Made by a program: the position numbers and the translations under genes. A stretch of DNA of 26,000 nucleotides from Tubiluchus corallicola (lineage: Eukaryota > Priapulida > Priapulimorpha > Priapulimorphida > Tubiluchidae). Location: assembly GCA_030141605.1 (NCBI GenBank), contig JAQGDQ010000828.1, forward strand, positions 1 through 26,000. Reading direction: 5' to 3'. Below the pieces are notes generated by a model that saw nothing but the letters and a program-made list of their open reading frames with translations, had not been told where the DNA came from and ran no database searches. Shown here piece by piece: positions 8,955 to 17,501 of the stretch; within the stretch, counting starts at the first letter, position 1, and every line of letters begins with the position of its first letter.

Positions 8955-9425
8955 TATAATTGAAACAAAAACATAATAGAATCACTTAGAACCAAAAACA
9001 TAATTGTTCCTGCATGAAAAGGCAGAGAAAAGTAAGCGTAGAAAGCACTTACTTGTTACTTACTTGCTGCCCCCACCAGGTGGAGGCAGGCCAGCACAGG
9101 TAGCATCCCGAACCATCGCACACCACTGCTTCCGGTCCTCGCAGTACGACGGCAGCTCTGTGAGATCATCGGAAACTTGGGGGTAGCGGTCCAGCCCAAG
9201 AGGAGACACAATATCGTGCTTGATTTCATGCGAGAAATGTTTTTGTTGACCTCCTCTGCAGAGCGCTTCCACCTGCGCCGGCTCGAACATGGAGATGAAC
9301 GGTAAGCGGGAGCGGGCCATTCGAGCGACGTGCCCCAGATATAATTGATAATAAAAACATAATAGAATCACTTAGAATGAAAAACATAATTGTTCCTGCA
9401 TGAAAAAAGCAGAGAAAGCACTTAG
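8955..9425. repeat. Long direct repeats (about 85-95 bp) flanking a LINE fragment
   Basis: The block at about 8955-9050 recurs at about 9338-9425. Both have GATATAATTGA, then AAAACATAATAGAATCACTT, then AAAACATAATTGTTCCTGCA and a TGAAAA(A)GCAGAGAAA..AGCACTTA end. The copies differ by several substitutions and a small insertion (AAGTAAGCGTAG) in the left copy. About 290 bp of unrelated, GC-richer sequence sits between them. This is far longer than a normal LINE target-site duplication, so either a host tandem duplication was interrupted by the insertion, or the repeats belong to a composite element. Confidence 0.85.
9054..9345 (-). mobile_element. Fragment of a non-LTR retrotransposon ORF2 C-terminus
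   Basis: The minus strand encodes YLGHVARMARSRLPFISMFE, then RGGQQKHFSHEIKHDI, SPLGLDRYPQ, CEDRKQWCAMVRDA and a PPPGGG end. The order LGHV-RM...RLP, GGQ-K-F---K-D, GL, DR--W---V matches the C-terminal tail that follows the reverse transcriptase in many invertebrate LINEs, whose consensus I know as a (W)LGHV-RM and DR--W--(L/V) signature. The fragment has no RT domain and is open over about 93 codons. It is markedly richer in G+C than the intron around it, which fits insertion. It lies between the long direct repeats described separately. Family assignment is by motif memory only. Confidence 0.6.
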
Positions 9426-9753
9426 CGATGTTAAGCGATTCAAATGTTGTGCGTGACTACTCTCGGGAACGATCAGTTACGCTCAGCTCTACTCAGCTCG
9501 CTGGTCATGCGTTAATCACGTGTTTGGCAGTTGGCCGAAAACCGATTTGTACGAGTATGGAGACGGTCAACAACGGAGGTAGGACTATAGTATTACATTT
9601 GACTCATAAAGTAAAATTAAAGCTAATGCGCTGAACCTTAACAGATATTTACGACGTCATTGTCTTTTTTGTAAAATTTTTCTTCACTAGCTATTAGAGA
9701 ACTAACTAAGTGTGAAATGACGTAGCGAGAACTCTGATTCAGTATTAAGTATC
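9426..9753. other. Intron without recognised features
   Basis: Unique intron sequence. The plus-strand open frame 9428-9634 has no domain I recognise, no flanking splice sites in phase with the gene, and I treat it as chance. Confidence 0.6.
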
Positions 9754-10292
9754 GAGCCATGTGACTGTAACCGGTAACTAACCGTGTAACTGTAATGTGT
9801 TAGCAAGCCACACAACTGTGAAGGGTTAACAAGCCATGTGACTCTGACGGGTTAATGAGCCATGTGACTGTGATGTGTTAATAAGCCATGTGACTGTGAT
9901 GTGTTAGCAAGCCACACAACTGTGAAGGGTTAACAAGCCATATGACTCTGACGGGTTAACGAGCCATGTGACTGTGATGTGTTAATAAGGCAAGTGACTA
10001 TGATGTGTTAGCAAGCCGTACAACTGTGAAGGGCTAACAAGCCATGTGACTCTGACGGGTTAACAAGCCATGTGACTGTGATGTGTTAATGAGCCATGTG
10101 ACTCTGACGGGTTAACGAGCCATGTGACTGTGATGTGCTAACGAGCCATGTGACTCTGACGGGTTAACGAGCCATGTGACTGTGATGTGTTAACGAGCCA
10201 TGTGACTGTGATGTGTTAGCAAGCCGTACAACTGTGAAGGGTTAACAAGCCATGTGACTCTGACGGGTTAACAAGCCATATAACTGTAACAG
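9754..10292. repeat. Minisatellite, 26-27-bp unit, about 20 copies
   Basis: Tandem array of GTTAACGAGCCATGTGACTG plus TGATGT and close variants. Three variant types recur: a TGTGATGTGTTAA type, a TCTGACGGGTTAAC type and a CACAACTGTGAAGGGTTAAC type. They recur in grouped order, suggesting a higher-order unit of several monomers. Divergence is greater than in the neighbouring long arrays. It lies in the intron between exons e and f and shares no sequence with either exon. Confidence 0.93.
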
Positions 10293-11105
10293 GTTTACAC
10301 TGCTAATTATTATTCAGCACAAAGTCAGAACAAGCAAAACACAAATTACTTGTATTATGTGGCTGTAAAACAATTCATGGTTGGAATCCATAGAGACGTC
10401 TGACTTTAACGTTGATTTATAGTTCATTTAACTTGGATAATCAGTACAAATAATTACATAAACAATGGAACAACCGTTTACTCACTTATAGATTTCTTTC
10501 TTGTCCCGCAAATCCAAAACTCTTGGCCTGATTTCCTAAATCAGCAACAATTAATTTTTCTTGTATGACTGGGTGCTGCCATCTACATGTTAACATCAGG
10601 AACTGACCTTACGACTGACTAATAGGCTGCCGTTTGTGAATGGTGCTTTTCTTTATTTTCTTTGGCTTTATACATCACGATGTCATATGTCATTATTTTT
10701 TATTATTATGTCATATGTCATTATTTTTTATTATTATGTCATATGTCATTATTTTTTATTATTATGTCATATTATTGCATTCTCTGGTTAAAACATTGAA
10801 AATCCCACACAAGTTTTCAGCTGTAAAATAAGTCTATTTCTTCATATACAGTCTAAACTTTCATCCTTGAACTATGTAGTATGCATAACATTTACCTTTC
10901 ATAGAATTGCTGGCTTCCTTGCTTCATAGAAAACTTACCTGGTCAGTCGGCTGTCAGAGATCATTGAATAAACATGTGCTGTTACTGATTTGTATAAATA
11001 AACTCACCTGTGTTCTACCTACGCTGATGTCTTAGCAATTTTACCTTCAGACATTCTTCATAATAATTTCCAATCTTGCGTAAATTATGTTCACGACTAT
11101 TCTAG
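10293..11105. other. Intron with a small array and otherwise no features
   Basis: Unique AT-rich sequence apart from the 28-bp array at 10681-10772. I see no exon with matching phase or transposon end before the acceptor ATTCTAG at 11099-11105. Confidence 0.65.
10681..10772. repeat. 28-bp tandem repeat, about 3.3 copies
   Basis: TGTCATATGTCATTATTTTT plus TATTATTA repeats exactly from 10681, 10709, 10737 and, in part, 10765. Copies are identical, so the expansion is recent. It is intronic with no exon similarity. Confidence 0.93.
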
Positions 11106-11265
11106 GTGAATACGGGAACAGTTTCCCTACCATCCTCATTGACAGGTTTCGACCGTTCATGACGACCGGCTCAGTTGATTGGTTCATAATGACCACGTGT
11201 TTCGCTTTGGGGGATCTAAAGAGCATCAAGGTGTGGCACGACAATCACGGGCGTGACCCGTCATG
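11106..11265 (+). CDS. Polycystin-1-like gene, exon f: middle of the cytoplasmic PLAT domain
   Basis: Acceptor CTATTCTAG, donor GTGAGT. With the base carried from exon e it encodes GEYGNSFPTILIDRFRPFMT, TGSVDWFIMTTCFALGDLKS and IKVWHDNHGRDPSW, leaving TG to complete the tryptophan. The blocks RF-PF--GSVDWF, LG-L-SI-VWHDN-G--PSW are hallmark PLAT strands. The exon boundary inside the PSW tryptophan differs from the first PLAT, whose exon runs on to LLEK, so the two PLAT copies do not share this intron position. Confidence 0.97.
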
Positions 11266-11799
11266 GTGAGTCAGAAAACAAGATAAACGTCCAGGGAGGT
11301 TGCTGTGCTGAAAATGTTTGTAAATATTGCGGGTGTTCATGATGAACTCTAAAATAATGAGTTCAACAATTTATTAGGTCGTCGTTAATGTGTTTTGGTT
11401 TCCAAAATGCCGTTGTAGTCATCATTACATGTAAACCATAATCATCATTACATCATGACAGTCCTGTTTGATTTGACATCATATCATCTAAGACTGGACG
11501 TTGTTATATCTGAAGTAAGTAAAATAATTTGTCCCAAGTCAGTACGTCTGCACCATGTTTGCATTTTTCACAATTATGCAATTGCACGGCAAGGTATGGT
11601 TTCACTGTGTGTTAAATGACATCAAACGAAGCCACTAATCTACCAAAGAAGCTGAAGAACCTCCTGCAGATGCAATGTCTAAGTCAGCAGAATTTAGTCA
11701 CACAGTTCTGCACCCACCAATCCAAATATTAAACTAACCCAGTGTTACTTTACTGTGTGAAACCACACTAAGTCACTAAAGCACATTTTTATTTTACAG
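11266..11799. other. Intron without recognised features
   Basis: Unique intron sequence with short local duplications of ATCATCATTACAT near 11420-11455. No exon, RNA gene or mobile-element end is visible. Confidence 0.7.
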
Positions 11800-11938
11800 G
11801 TTTCTGCGGAAAATAATCGTAAGAGATTTAAACTCAGACAAGTTTTGGGTGTTTATCTATGGTGATTGGTTGGCTGTTGATCTTGGACCAAAGACAATCT
11901 ACTGTCATCTTTTCCCAGAAGATCCTGAAAACTTACAG
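11800..11938 (+). CDS. Polycystin-1-like gene, exon g: end of the cytoplasmic PLAT domain
   Basis: Acceptor TTTTTATTTTACAG, donor GTTGGA. The first base completes the PSW tryptophan. The exon then reads FLRKIIVRDLNSDKFWVFIY, GDWLAVDLGPKTIYCHLFPE and DPENLQ. The strand (I/V)-V-RDL--(D/G)K-W-F and the GDWLAVD closing strand are diagnostic of polycystin PLAT. It ends in phase 0. The complete intracellular PLAT spans exons e-g, about 135 residues, the normal size. Its known role in the family is binding of phosphoinositides, calcium or partner proteins on the inner membrane face. That role here is inferred. Confidence 0.97.
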
Positions 11939-12786
11939 GTTGGAAAATGCTAGCAGTAGACTGTCAGTAGTGAAAATATTTGTCAACAGATGTCGCTAGC
12001 GAAAAGTGATCTTAAAGGAAAGGAACCTTCTGCAAAGTTAGACTTATTTCAATGTTTTTGAAAAGTATTAGGAGCACTTAGTATTAAAAGTGTGATAAGC
12101 AACTCGTGCTTTAGTAAAATCACTTTAAAGTTACGATCATTTCACTTGGTCTCTCCCATTTTCCGCCAGTGATATGTCGTTCATTGGCTGAGGCTAAGTG
12201 GCCCATATTCAATTTCCATCGAAATTAGGTAGCTAATTTTCTGATGTTTTTGCATGAATGACAGAAGTTGCTACAGAAGTTTGAATTAGTTTGAGTAATG
12301 TGCAGATAATAAAAACCATTTTGCGCTTACGAAAGGTCCACCTCTTACGTCATAATTTTCAAGTGAATGGTGGCAGCCATTCTACAGTGCAATCATATAC
12401 TACTGCTGTGCAAACTACCTATGCCTAGTCGCTCCGTTTCCATGACTGCGCCTGTACGCGAGGGCATGTGTGGTCATTCTAGCTATATACAAAATGTGTT
12501 CCATAATCAAAATGGAAATTTATGTGCTAAAACGATAGAAATTCTTTGGAGTTCAGAAGTCAAGATCCAATGATTAAGGTGCTTTTGACACCTGACTAAC
12601 TGAAGTACCAAGTGAAGCACCAGTAAGAATCACCTTAAAGGAAGCCTTAAAACCAAAGAAGCCCAAAAACTGCCTGGCAAACAAAAAAATATTTTAGATA
12701 GCTAAGATAAATAAAAATGTTCAACAACTTCAACCAAGCCTAACTTTAGAAGTAGAAGAACTTTTGCTGTTAGCTGCAGACAACTT
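11939..12786. other. Intron without recognised features
   Basis: Unique intron sequence of about 850 bp before the 47-48-bp array. The short plus-strand frame at 12367-12573 shows no domain and lacks in-phase splice sites. No transposon ends seen. Confidence 0.65.
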
Positions 12787-14104
12787 AACTGTTCTTTTGT
12801 AGACTTTTGTTCAACAGTAAGTTGTGCAAAGTGAACTGTTCTTTTGTAGACTTTTGTTCAACAGTAAGTTGTGCAAACTGAACTGTTCTTTTTGTAGACT
12901 TTTGTTCACATGTAAGTTGTGCAAACAGAACTGTTCTTTTGTAGACTTTTGTTCAACAGTAAGTTGTGCAAACAGAACTGTTCTTTTCGCAGACTTTTGT
13001 TCACATGTAAGTTGTGCAAACAGAACTGTTCTTTTTGTAGACTTTTGTTCACATGTAAGTTGTGCAAACTGAACTGTTCTTTTTGTAGACTTTTGTTCAC
13101 ATGTAAGTTGTGCAAACAGAACTGTTCTTTTTGCAGACTTTTGTTCACATGTAAGTTGTGCAAACAGAACTGTTCTTTTTGTAGACTTTTGTTCACATGT
13201 AAGTTGTGAAAACAGAACTGTTCTTTTCGCAGACTTTTGTTCAAATGTAAGTTGTGCAAACTGCACTGTTCTTTTTGTAGACTTTTGTTCACATGTAAGT
13301 TGTGCAAACAGAACTGTTCTTTTTGTAGACTTTTGTTCACATGTAAGTTGTGCAAACAGAACTGTTCTTTTCGCAGACTTTTGTTCAAATGTAAGTTGTG
13401 CAAACTGAACTGTTCTTTTTGTAGACTTTTGTTCAACTATAAGTTGTGCAAACTGAACTGTTCTTTTGTAGACTTTTGTTCACATGTAAGTTGTGCAAAC
13501 AGAACTGTTCTTTTCGCAGACTTTTGTTCAAATGTAAGTTGTGCAAACTGAACTGTTCTTTTTGTAGACTTTTGTTCAACTATAAGTTGTGCAAACTGAA
13601 CTGTTCTTTTGTAGACTTTTGTTCACATGTAAGTTGTGCAAACAGAACTGTTCTTTTCGCAGACTTTTGTTCAAATGTAAGTTGTGCAAACTGAACTGTT
13701 CTTTTAAAGACTTTTGTTCAAATGTAAGTTGTGCAAACTGAACTGTTCTTTTAAAGACTTTTGTTCACATGTAAGTTGTGCAAACTGAACTGTTCTTTTT
13801 GTAGACTTTTGTTCACATGTAAGTTGTGCAAACAGAACTGTTCTTTTTGTAGACTTTTGTTTACATGTAAGTTGTGCAAACAGAACTGTTCTTTTCGCAG
13901 ACTTTTGTTCAAATGTAAGTTGTGCAAACTGAACTGTTCTTTTTTTAGACTTTTGTTCACATGTAAGTTGTGCAAACTGAACTGTTCTTTTTTTAGACTT
14001 TTGTTCACATGTAAGTTGTACAAAGTGAACTGTTCTTTTAAAGACTTTTGTTCAAATGTAAGTTGTGCAAACTGAACTGTTCTTTTCGCAGACTTTTGTT
14101 CACG
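12787..14104 (+). repeat. 47-48-bp array of decoy acceptor plus donor (pseudo-microexons), about 27 units before exon h
   Basis: The unit is an acceptor, CTGTTCTTTT(T)(G/C)(T/G)(A/C)AG, then exon-like ACTTTTGTTCACAT or a variant, then a perfect donor GTAAGT, then TGTGCAAAC(T/A)GAA. The final unit becomes the real exon h, where GTGTTCAAGG replaces ATGTAAGTTG and the donor is lost. So almost every unit offers a 14-nt pseudo-exon with consensus ends; about 33 nt separates one donor from the next acceptor. Variants: TTGTAG, TCGCAG, TTTTAG and TTAAAG acceptors; CACAT, CAAAT, CAACA and CAACT ends, the last losing the donor. The array includes the first 12-13 bases of the true exon. Open frames in both directions are repeat translations. 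Confidence 0.96.
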
Positions 14105-14199
14105 TGTTCAAGGAGAAAGCGCTCGGCGATCTAACAGATGGACATCTGTGGTTGAGTGTTTTCATGAAGCCACCACAGAGTGACTTCACAAGAGTTCAG
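14092..14199 (+). CDS. Polycystin-1-like gene, exon h: post-PLAT linker
   Basis: The exon starts at the last acceptor of the upstream array (TTCTTTTCGCAG) and ends GTTCAG before GTTAGA, phase 0 at both ends. Its 36 codons read TFVHVFKEKALGDLTDGHLW and LSVFMKPPQSDFTRVQ. The block LTD-HLW-S----P--S-FTRVQ is the strongly conserved segment between PLAT and TM2 in the PKD1 family and confirms the frame. Decoy acceptors upstream would read T-F-V-H-M then stop (ATG TAA), unless spliced again at their GTAAGT, so only this acceptor preserves the protein. Confidence 0.96.
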
Positions 14200-14627
14200 G
14201 TTAGAAGTTTCAGTTTAAAACAGACAAATGAACCGTTTTTCTTTTTGCAAAGCTTGCTGGTGTTGTAGTGATCATAAGCTTTTGTATCACATATTCAGTT
14301 ACGTAAATGCAGCACTTTTTTTTACCATTATGACAAAAACACGTAAATGTTCATAACATGAGAGAACCTAACTAATCCTCTCTAGCAGAAGACAAATTAC
14401 AAAACATTGTAAGGCAAATGCTGTCAGTTTTTGCATTAAATTTTCACTTCATTTAGATGTGATTTGGTTTTTTCCATGGGGCAAATAACCTTGAAAGAAT
14501 TCCTGGTTACTTATTAAAACTGCTGCATATGATTTTCTTCATTGAAATTTATTGGATTTTGTTCCGTTACTTTATATGTTATATCTGCTAAGTACTTACA
14601 ATAATGCTCATGGATTTTATGTTTTTC
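14200..14627. other. Intron without recognised features
   Basis: Unique AT-rich intron sequence between exon h and the old degenerate repeat. No exon or mobile-element ends seen. Confidence 0.65.
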
Positions 14628-15228
14628 AGTAAGTCACCTGTGTATTATGCCGTCTTTTCACAAACTGCTGAAAGTACACTATGTTTTGTTTCAAAAAGTT
14701 ACATGTGGTGTTTGCAAATGAAAATTATGACTTGAAATCATTAGCATGCAAAGAAATGTTATCTTTTTCTCTGTCCTGTGTTGCTTCTGCACATTATGTT
14801 GTATTTCAAGCTAAATGTGTTTTATGCTACACTTTTTTGACCGTCATGGTTTTGCACATTATATTTTTTCAGTGAATCATGTGTTATGTCTGCGGTTCAC
14901 AAAAATGCTTGTGCACATCATGTTTTATCAACCATACATTATCTTAACTTTTTATAACAATTCACATTATGTTCTGCTTCAGTGAACTATATGGATATCA
15001 TATGCATTTTTTCAACAATGCTCATGCATGTTATGTTCCTTTTCAGCGAGCTGCAGGCACTTTATCACTTCTGTTTACAATAGTGATCATGCACATTATG
15101 TTCCCTTTCAACAAGCTATATGCTTATTATCAGTGCCTTTGAAAATTGTGATCATGCACATTGTTCCTTTTCAGCGAGCTACATGTGTATTATCACTGCT
15201 TCTCACAACAATGCTCACGCACATTATG
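14628..15228 (+). repeat. Old, degenerate 60-65-bp array spanning the 3' splice site of exon i
   Basis: Roughly eight to ten diverged copies of a unit with a TTATGTTCC(T)TTTCAG-like acceptor, a (C/T)GA(G/A)CTA(C/T)ATG start, a TATTATCACT middle and a (AA)TG(C/A)TCATGCACATTATG end. The clearest copies begin at about 14981, 15047 (intact TTTTCAG acceptor), 15111 (AG lost, TTTCAA) and 15175, the true exon. Earlier copies from 14628 keep only scattered words such as GCACATTATGTT and TTTTTCAGTGAA. In the exon frame the preceding copy reads QQAICLLSVPLKIVIMHIVP, an echo of the TM2 sequence. Its decay suggests that such expansions have happened repeatedly over time in this gene. Confidence 0.8.
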
Positions 15229-15310
15229 TTTTTTGGCATTCCCACTGACAATCCCGAAGACCAAGTAGAATTTCGCAACATACAATTTTCTATAGTACCC
15301 GTCATGGTGG
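15175..15310 (+). CDS. Polycystin-1-like gene, exon i: TM2 and first loop
   Basis: Acceptor TGTTCCTTTTCAG, donor GTAAGT. It continues directly from FTRVQ with RATCVLSLLLTTMLTHIMFF, GIPTDNPEDQVEFRNIQFSI and VPVMV, leaving one base. R--C-L-LLL-TML---MF-G is the signature TM2 of polycystin-1 proteins (exon residues about 2-21), followed by a short luminal/extracellular loop and the start of TM3. Use of the intact decoy acceptor at 15047 would shift frame relative to the exon and reach TGA after about 31 codons, so 15175 is the coding start. Confidence 0.95.
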
Positions 15311-15470
15311 GTAAGTTTTGACGAATCAGTATCGTTTCTGCACATTATTTGTTAGTAACATTTACAGTGTCATAGGACTGAGTTAAATGCGTTGATACAG
15401 CATTGTTTAATGATTACCAATAAATTTTACATTTTCATCTTACCTGTTCACATCTGGTGTTTTTGCATAG

Positions 15471-15597
15471 TTATGGAGAGTATCACTATTATCTATCCTG
15501 TACACATTTTCCTCATTCTGTTGTTTCGTTTTGCTCGGCAGCACGAGACTCAACAACGTCGTTCCCTGAGAAGACCCACAATATGTTCAGAACGCGG
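15471..15597 (+). CDS. Polycystin-1-like gene, exon j: TM3 and basic cytoplasmic segment
   Basis: Acceptor GTGTTTTTGCATAG, donor GTAAGT. With the carried base it reads VMESITIIYPVHIFLILLFR, FARQHETQQRRSLRRPTICS and ER, leaving GG. TM3 covers about exon residues 4-20 (SITIIYPVHIFLILLF; the family pattern is S-(I/L)-(I/L)--(F/Y)P---LI--(L/F)FR). The arginine-rich tail marks the inner face. The phase agrees with the next exon only if that exon starts at 19146, which links it across the 3.5-kb intron. Confidence 0.93.
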
Positions 15598-16896
15598 GTA
15601 AGTCTTAAATTGTTAAATTCTTGTAGCCCAGTCTGCCATTTTCTTGCTTTGTTACCTGTATAATTAAGAATAAGTAGCAGAAATTCTTTTCTTCATCTGG
15701 GTTTAAATTTTACTTTTTTATAGGTTTATGTCTATTTACACACACTATGTTACTTCAGAGATGTAGTATAAACTTAGAATAGTCAAAATTAAAGTCAAAT
15801 TTAAAACAATTCCCAAAAACGTTTAAAAAATACGTGTATTTTCAATTTAGAGTTGAAACTGTCGAAATGGTAGCAAGTTCTTACTCTAAATGACAACAAG
15901 CTACAATAATATAGACCAATAATGTGTCCTGGAAGATGACTCGTGTACCATTTCATACTAAGTTTTGACCTCAACTTAATAGTAATCTGTAGTTAGAACC
16001 AGTGACGGCTCGTGCATAGGTACTGTGGAACTGGTACTGTGCCCCATGTTTTCACTCTATATTATTGATAATATTCAATAAACCTGGTGCCAAACGTATC
16101 GCTCTGCTTTCCTTTGGATTACACCAGGGAGGAAGAGAGGGGGTTCCTGTTGTCTTGGCAACTCAGGATCTCCATACACTTTGCCCAGGCGTGCGCCCTG
16201 GAGATGTTCAAGGATCGCACTGCTCAGCCACAGTCGACGCTGCAGCTCCATCAATGTGATCAATGACTGATTCTCTTGGCGCACACTCCATTGTCTTCCG
16301 AGACAGAAGGATGCCAACAATAATTCATTATAATGGTTTTTTTTTCTTAAGTTCTTTCTTTATACTGGTACAGCACCAGGGTACGTGAGGAAAGTACTGT
16401 TTGCTTCATTGCCCAGCCCAGTGGTTTGTTTGGCTGTTGACACACTGTACGCTGCTCTGCTAGTGTCTGATGGCAGGTAGAGAAAGTACTGCGGCTCTCA
16501 CAGTTTGTTATTCTTGAACTGCGACAACTTAGGTTATTCGTGATCATAAATTTCGTGGTTTAGGATTTTATCAAGTTTTTGTAAAATTTGTGTATGTCTG
16601 TTATCAGCTGCCATCTTTTTGAGCAGCAAATAGTTTTGATGATTTAAAAATATTTATTACAAATATTCCATGTTCATGTAATGTATTCACTCGAACGTGA
16701 TGGCTAATGTCCAAATATGTGTCACACATTATGTGTGATCAAACGTACAATGAATAAGACAAAGGCACTGTAAGAAAAATCAATTTTTCTTTATTATGAG
16801 GATTTAAGAAGCGATGTAAGCAAAGCTGTTAATCTATTTTGTTCTCTCCAGCTTGTAAGAATTACTGTTCGTAATGTCATCTCTCAAACAAGTCCG
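15598..16896. other. Intron; possible terminal piece of a DNA transposon near 16000
   Basis: Mostly unique AT-rich sequence. At 16000 there is CAGTGACGGCTCGTGCATAG followed by GTACTGTGGAAC. It resembles the CAGTGGCGGCT-type ends of some animal DNA transposons, but I find no matching right end or target duplication. A GC-richer block at 16075-16330 has a minus-strand open frame of 81 codons (LGRQWSVRQENQSLITLMEL...) that I do not recognise. It could be transposon-derived. Confidence 0.4.
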
Positions 16897-17223
16897 GACT
16901 AGCCAAATAAGCTGCAGTCTAGCACCCCTCAAGTTTGGAGCCACCTCAAACTTAGTGGCTTATTGGCTAGTATATTCTGCAGTCTAGCACCCCTCAAGCT
17001 TGGCGCCACCTCAAACTTAGTGGCTTATTGGCTAGTATAAGCTGCAGTCTAGCACCCCTCAAGCTTGGAGCCACCTCAAACTGAGTGGCTTATTGGCTAG
17101 TATAAGCTGCAGTCTAGCACCCCTCAAGCTTGGAGCCACCTCAAACTTAGTGGCTTATTGGCTAGTATAAGCAGCAGTCTAGCACCCCTCAAGCTTGGAG
17201 CTACCTCAAACTTAGTGGCTCAG
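16897..17223. repeat. 65-bp hairpin-forming tandem repeat, about five copies
   Basis: Unit: GCAGTCTAGCACCCCTCAAG, CTTGGAGCCACCTCAAACTT, AGTGGCTTATTGGCTAGTAT and AAGCT, starting at 16914, 16979 and so on. The array is preceded by ACTAGCCAAATAAGC, the near-exact reverse complement of the unit's GCTTATTGGCTAGT. A second internal inverted pair is CAAGTTTG / CAAACTTAG. The first unit with its left flank can therefore fold into a nested hairpin, which suggests origin from a short palindromic (MITE-like) element that was then tandemly amplified. No exon similarity. Confidence 0.9.
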
Positions 17224-17501
17224 CTAAAAGATTTTCAAAGATAATTTTTTTCAAATATGAGTATAGTATTTTAATGTTTTGCTTTGCCGATGAATCGTTC
17301 ATCTAACTTAAAATAAAATTTCAACTTTAAAAGACAGAAACCTATGAGTCTGAAAACCCAATTTTAAAAAAAGTGGTGTGAGGCCCCTTGTTTGAGGTAA
17401 ATGGTTTTTGTTTGAGGCTCTTTATTTGAGAGAAGGATCTTTCTTTTTCCCTTTATTTAAGATATATCACGAGTAAAAAATAATCAAGACAGGCGAGGGG
17501 T

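Noticed and set aside
9428-9634. 68-codon plus-strand frame
   Set aside because: No domain, no phase agreement with flanking exons, ordinary chance length for this composition.
12811-14023. Several long open frames on both strands (NKSLQKEQFCLHNLHV and CKLCKQNCSF repeats) that look like repetitive proteins
   Set aside because: They are translations of the 47-48-bp satellite in different frames. They overlap each other on both strands and contain the splice-site words; no start context or domain.
16075-16320. Minus-strand gene of 81 codons
   Set aside because: No recognisable domain, no splice context, and it lies in a block that may be transposon-derived; left as unexplained.
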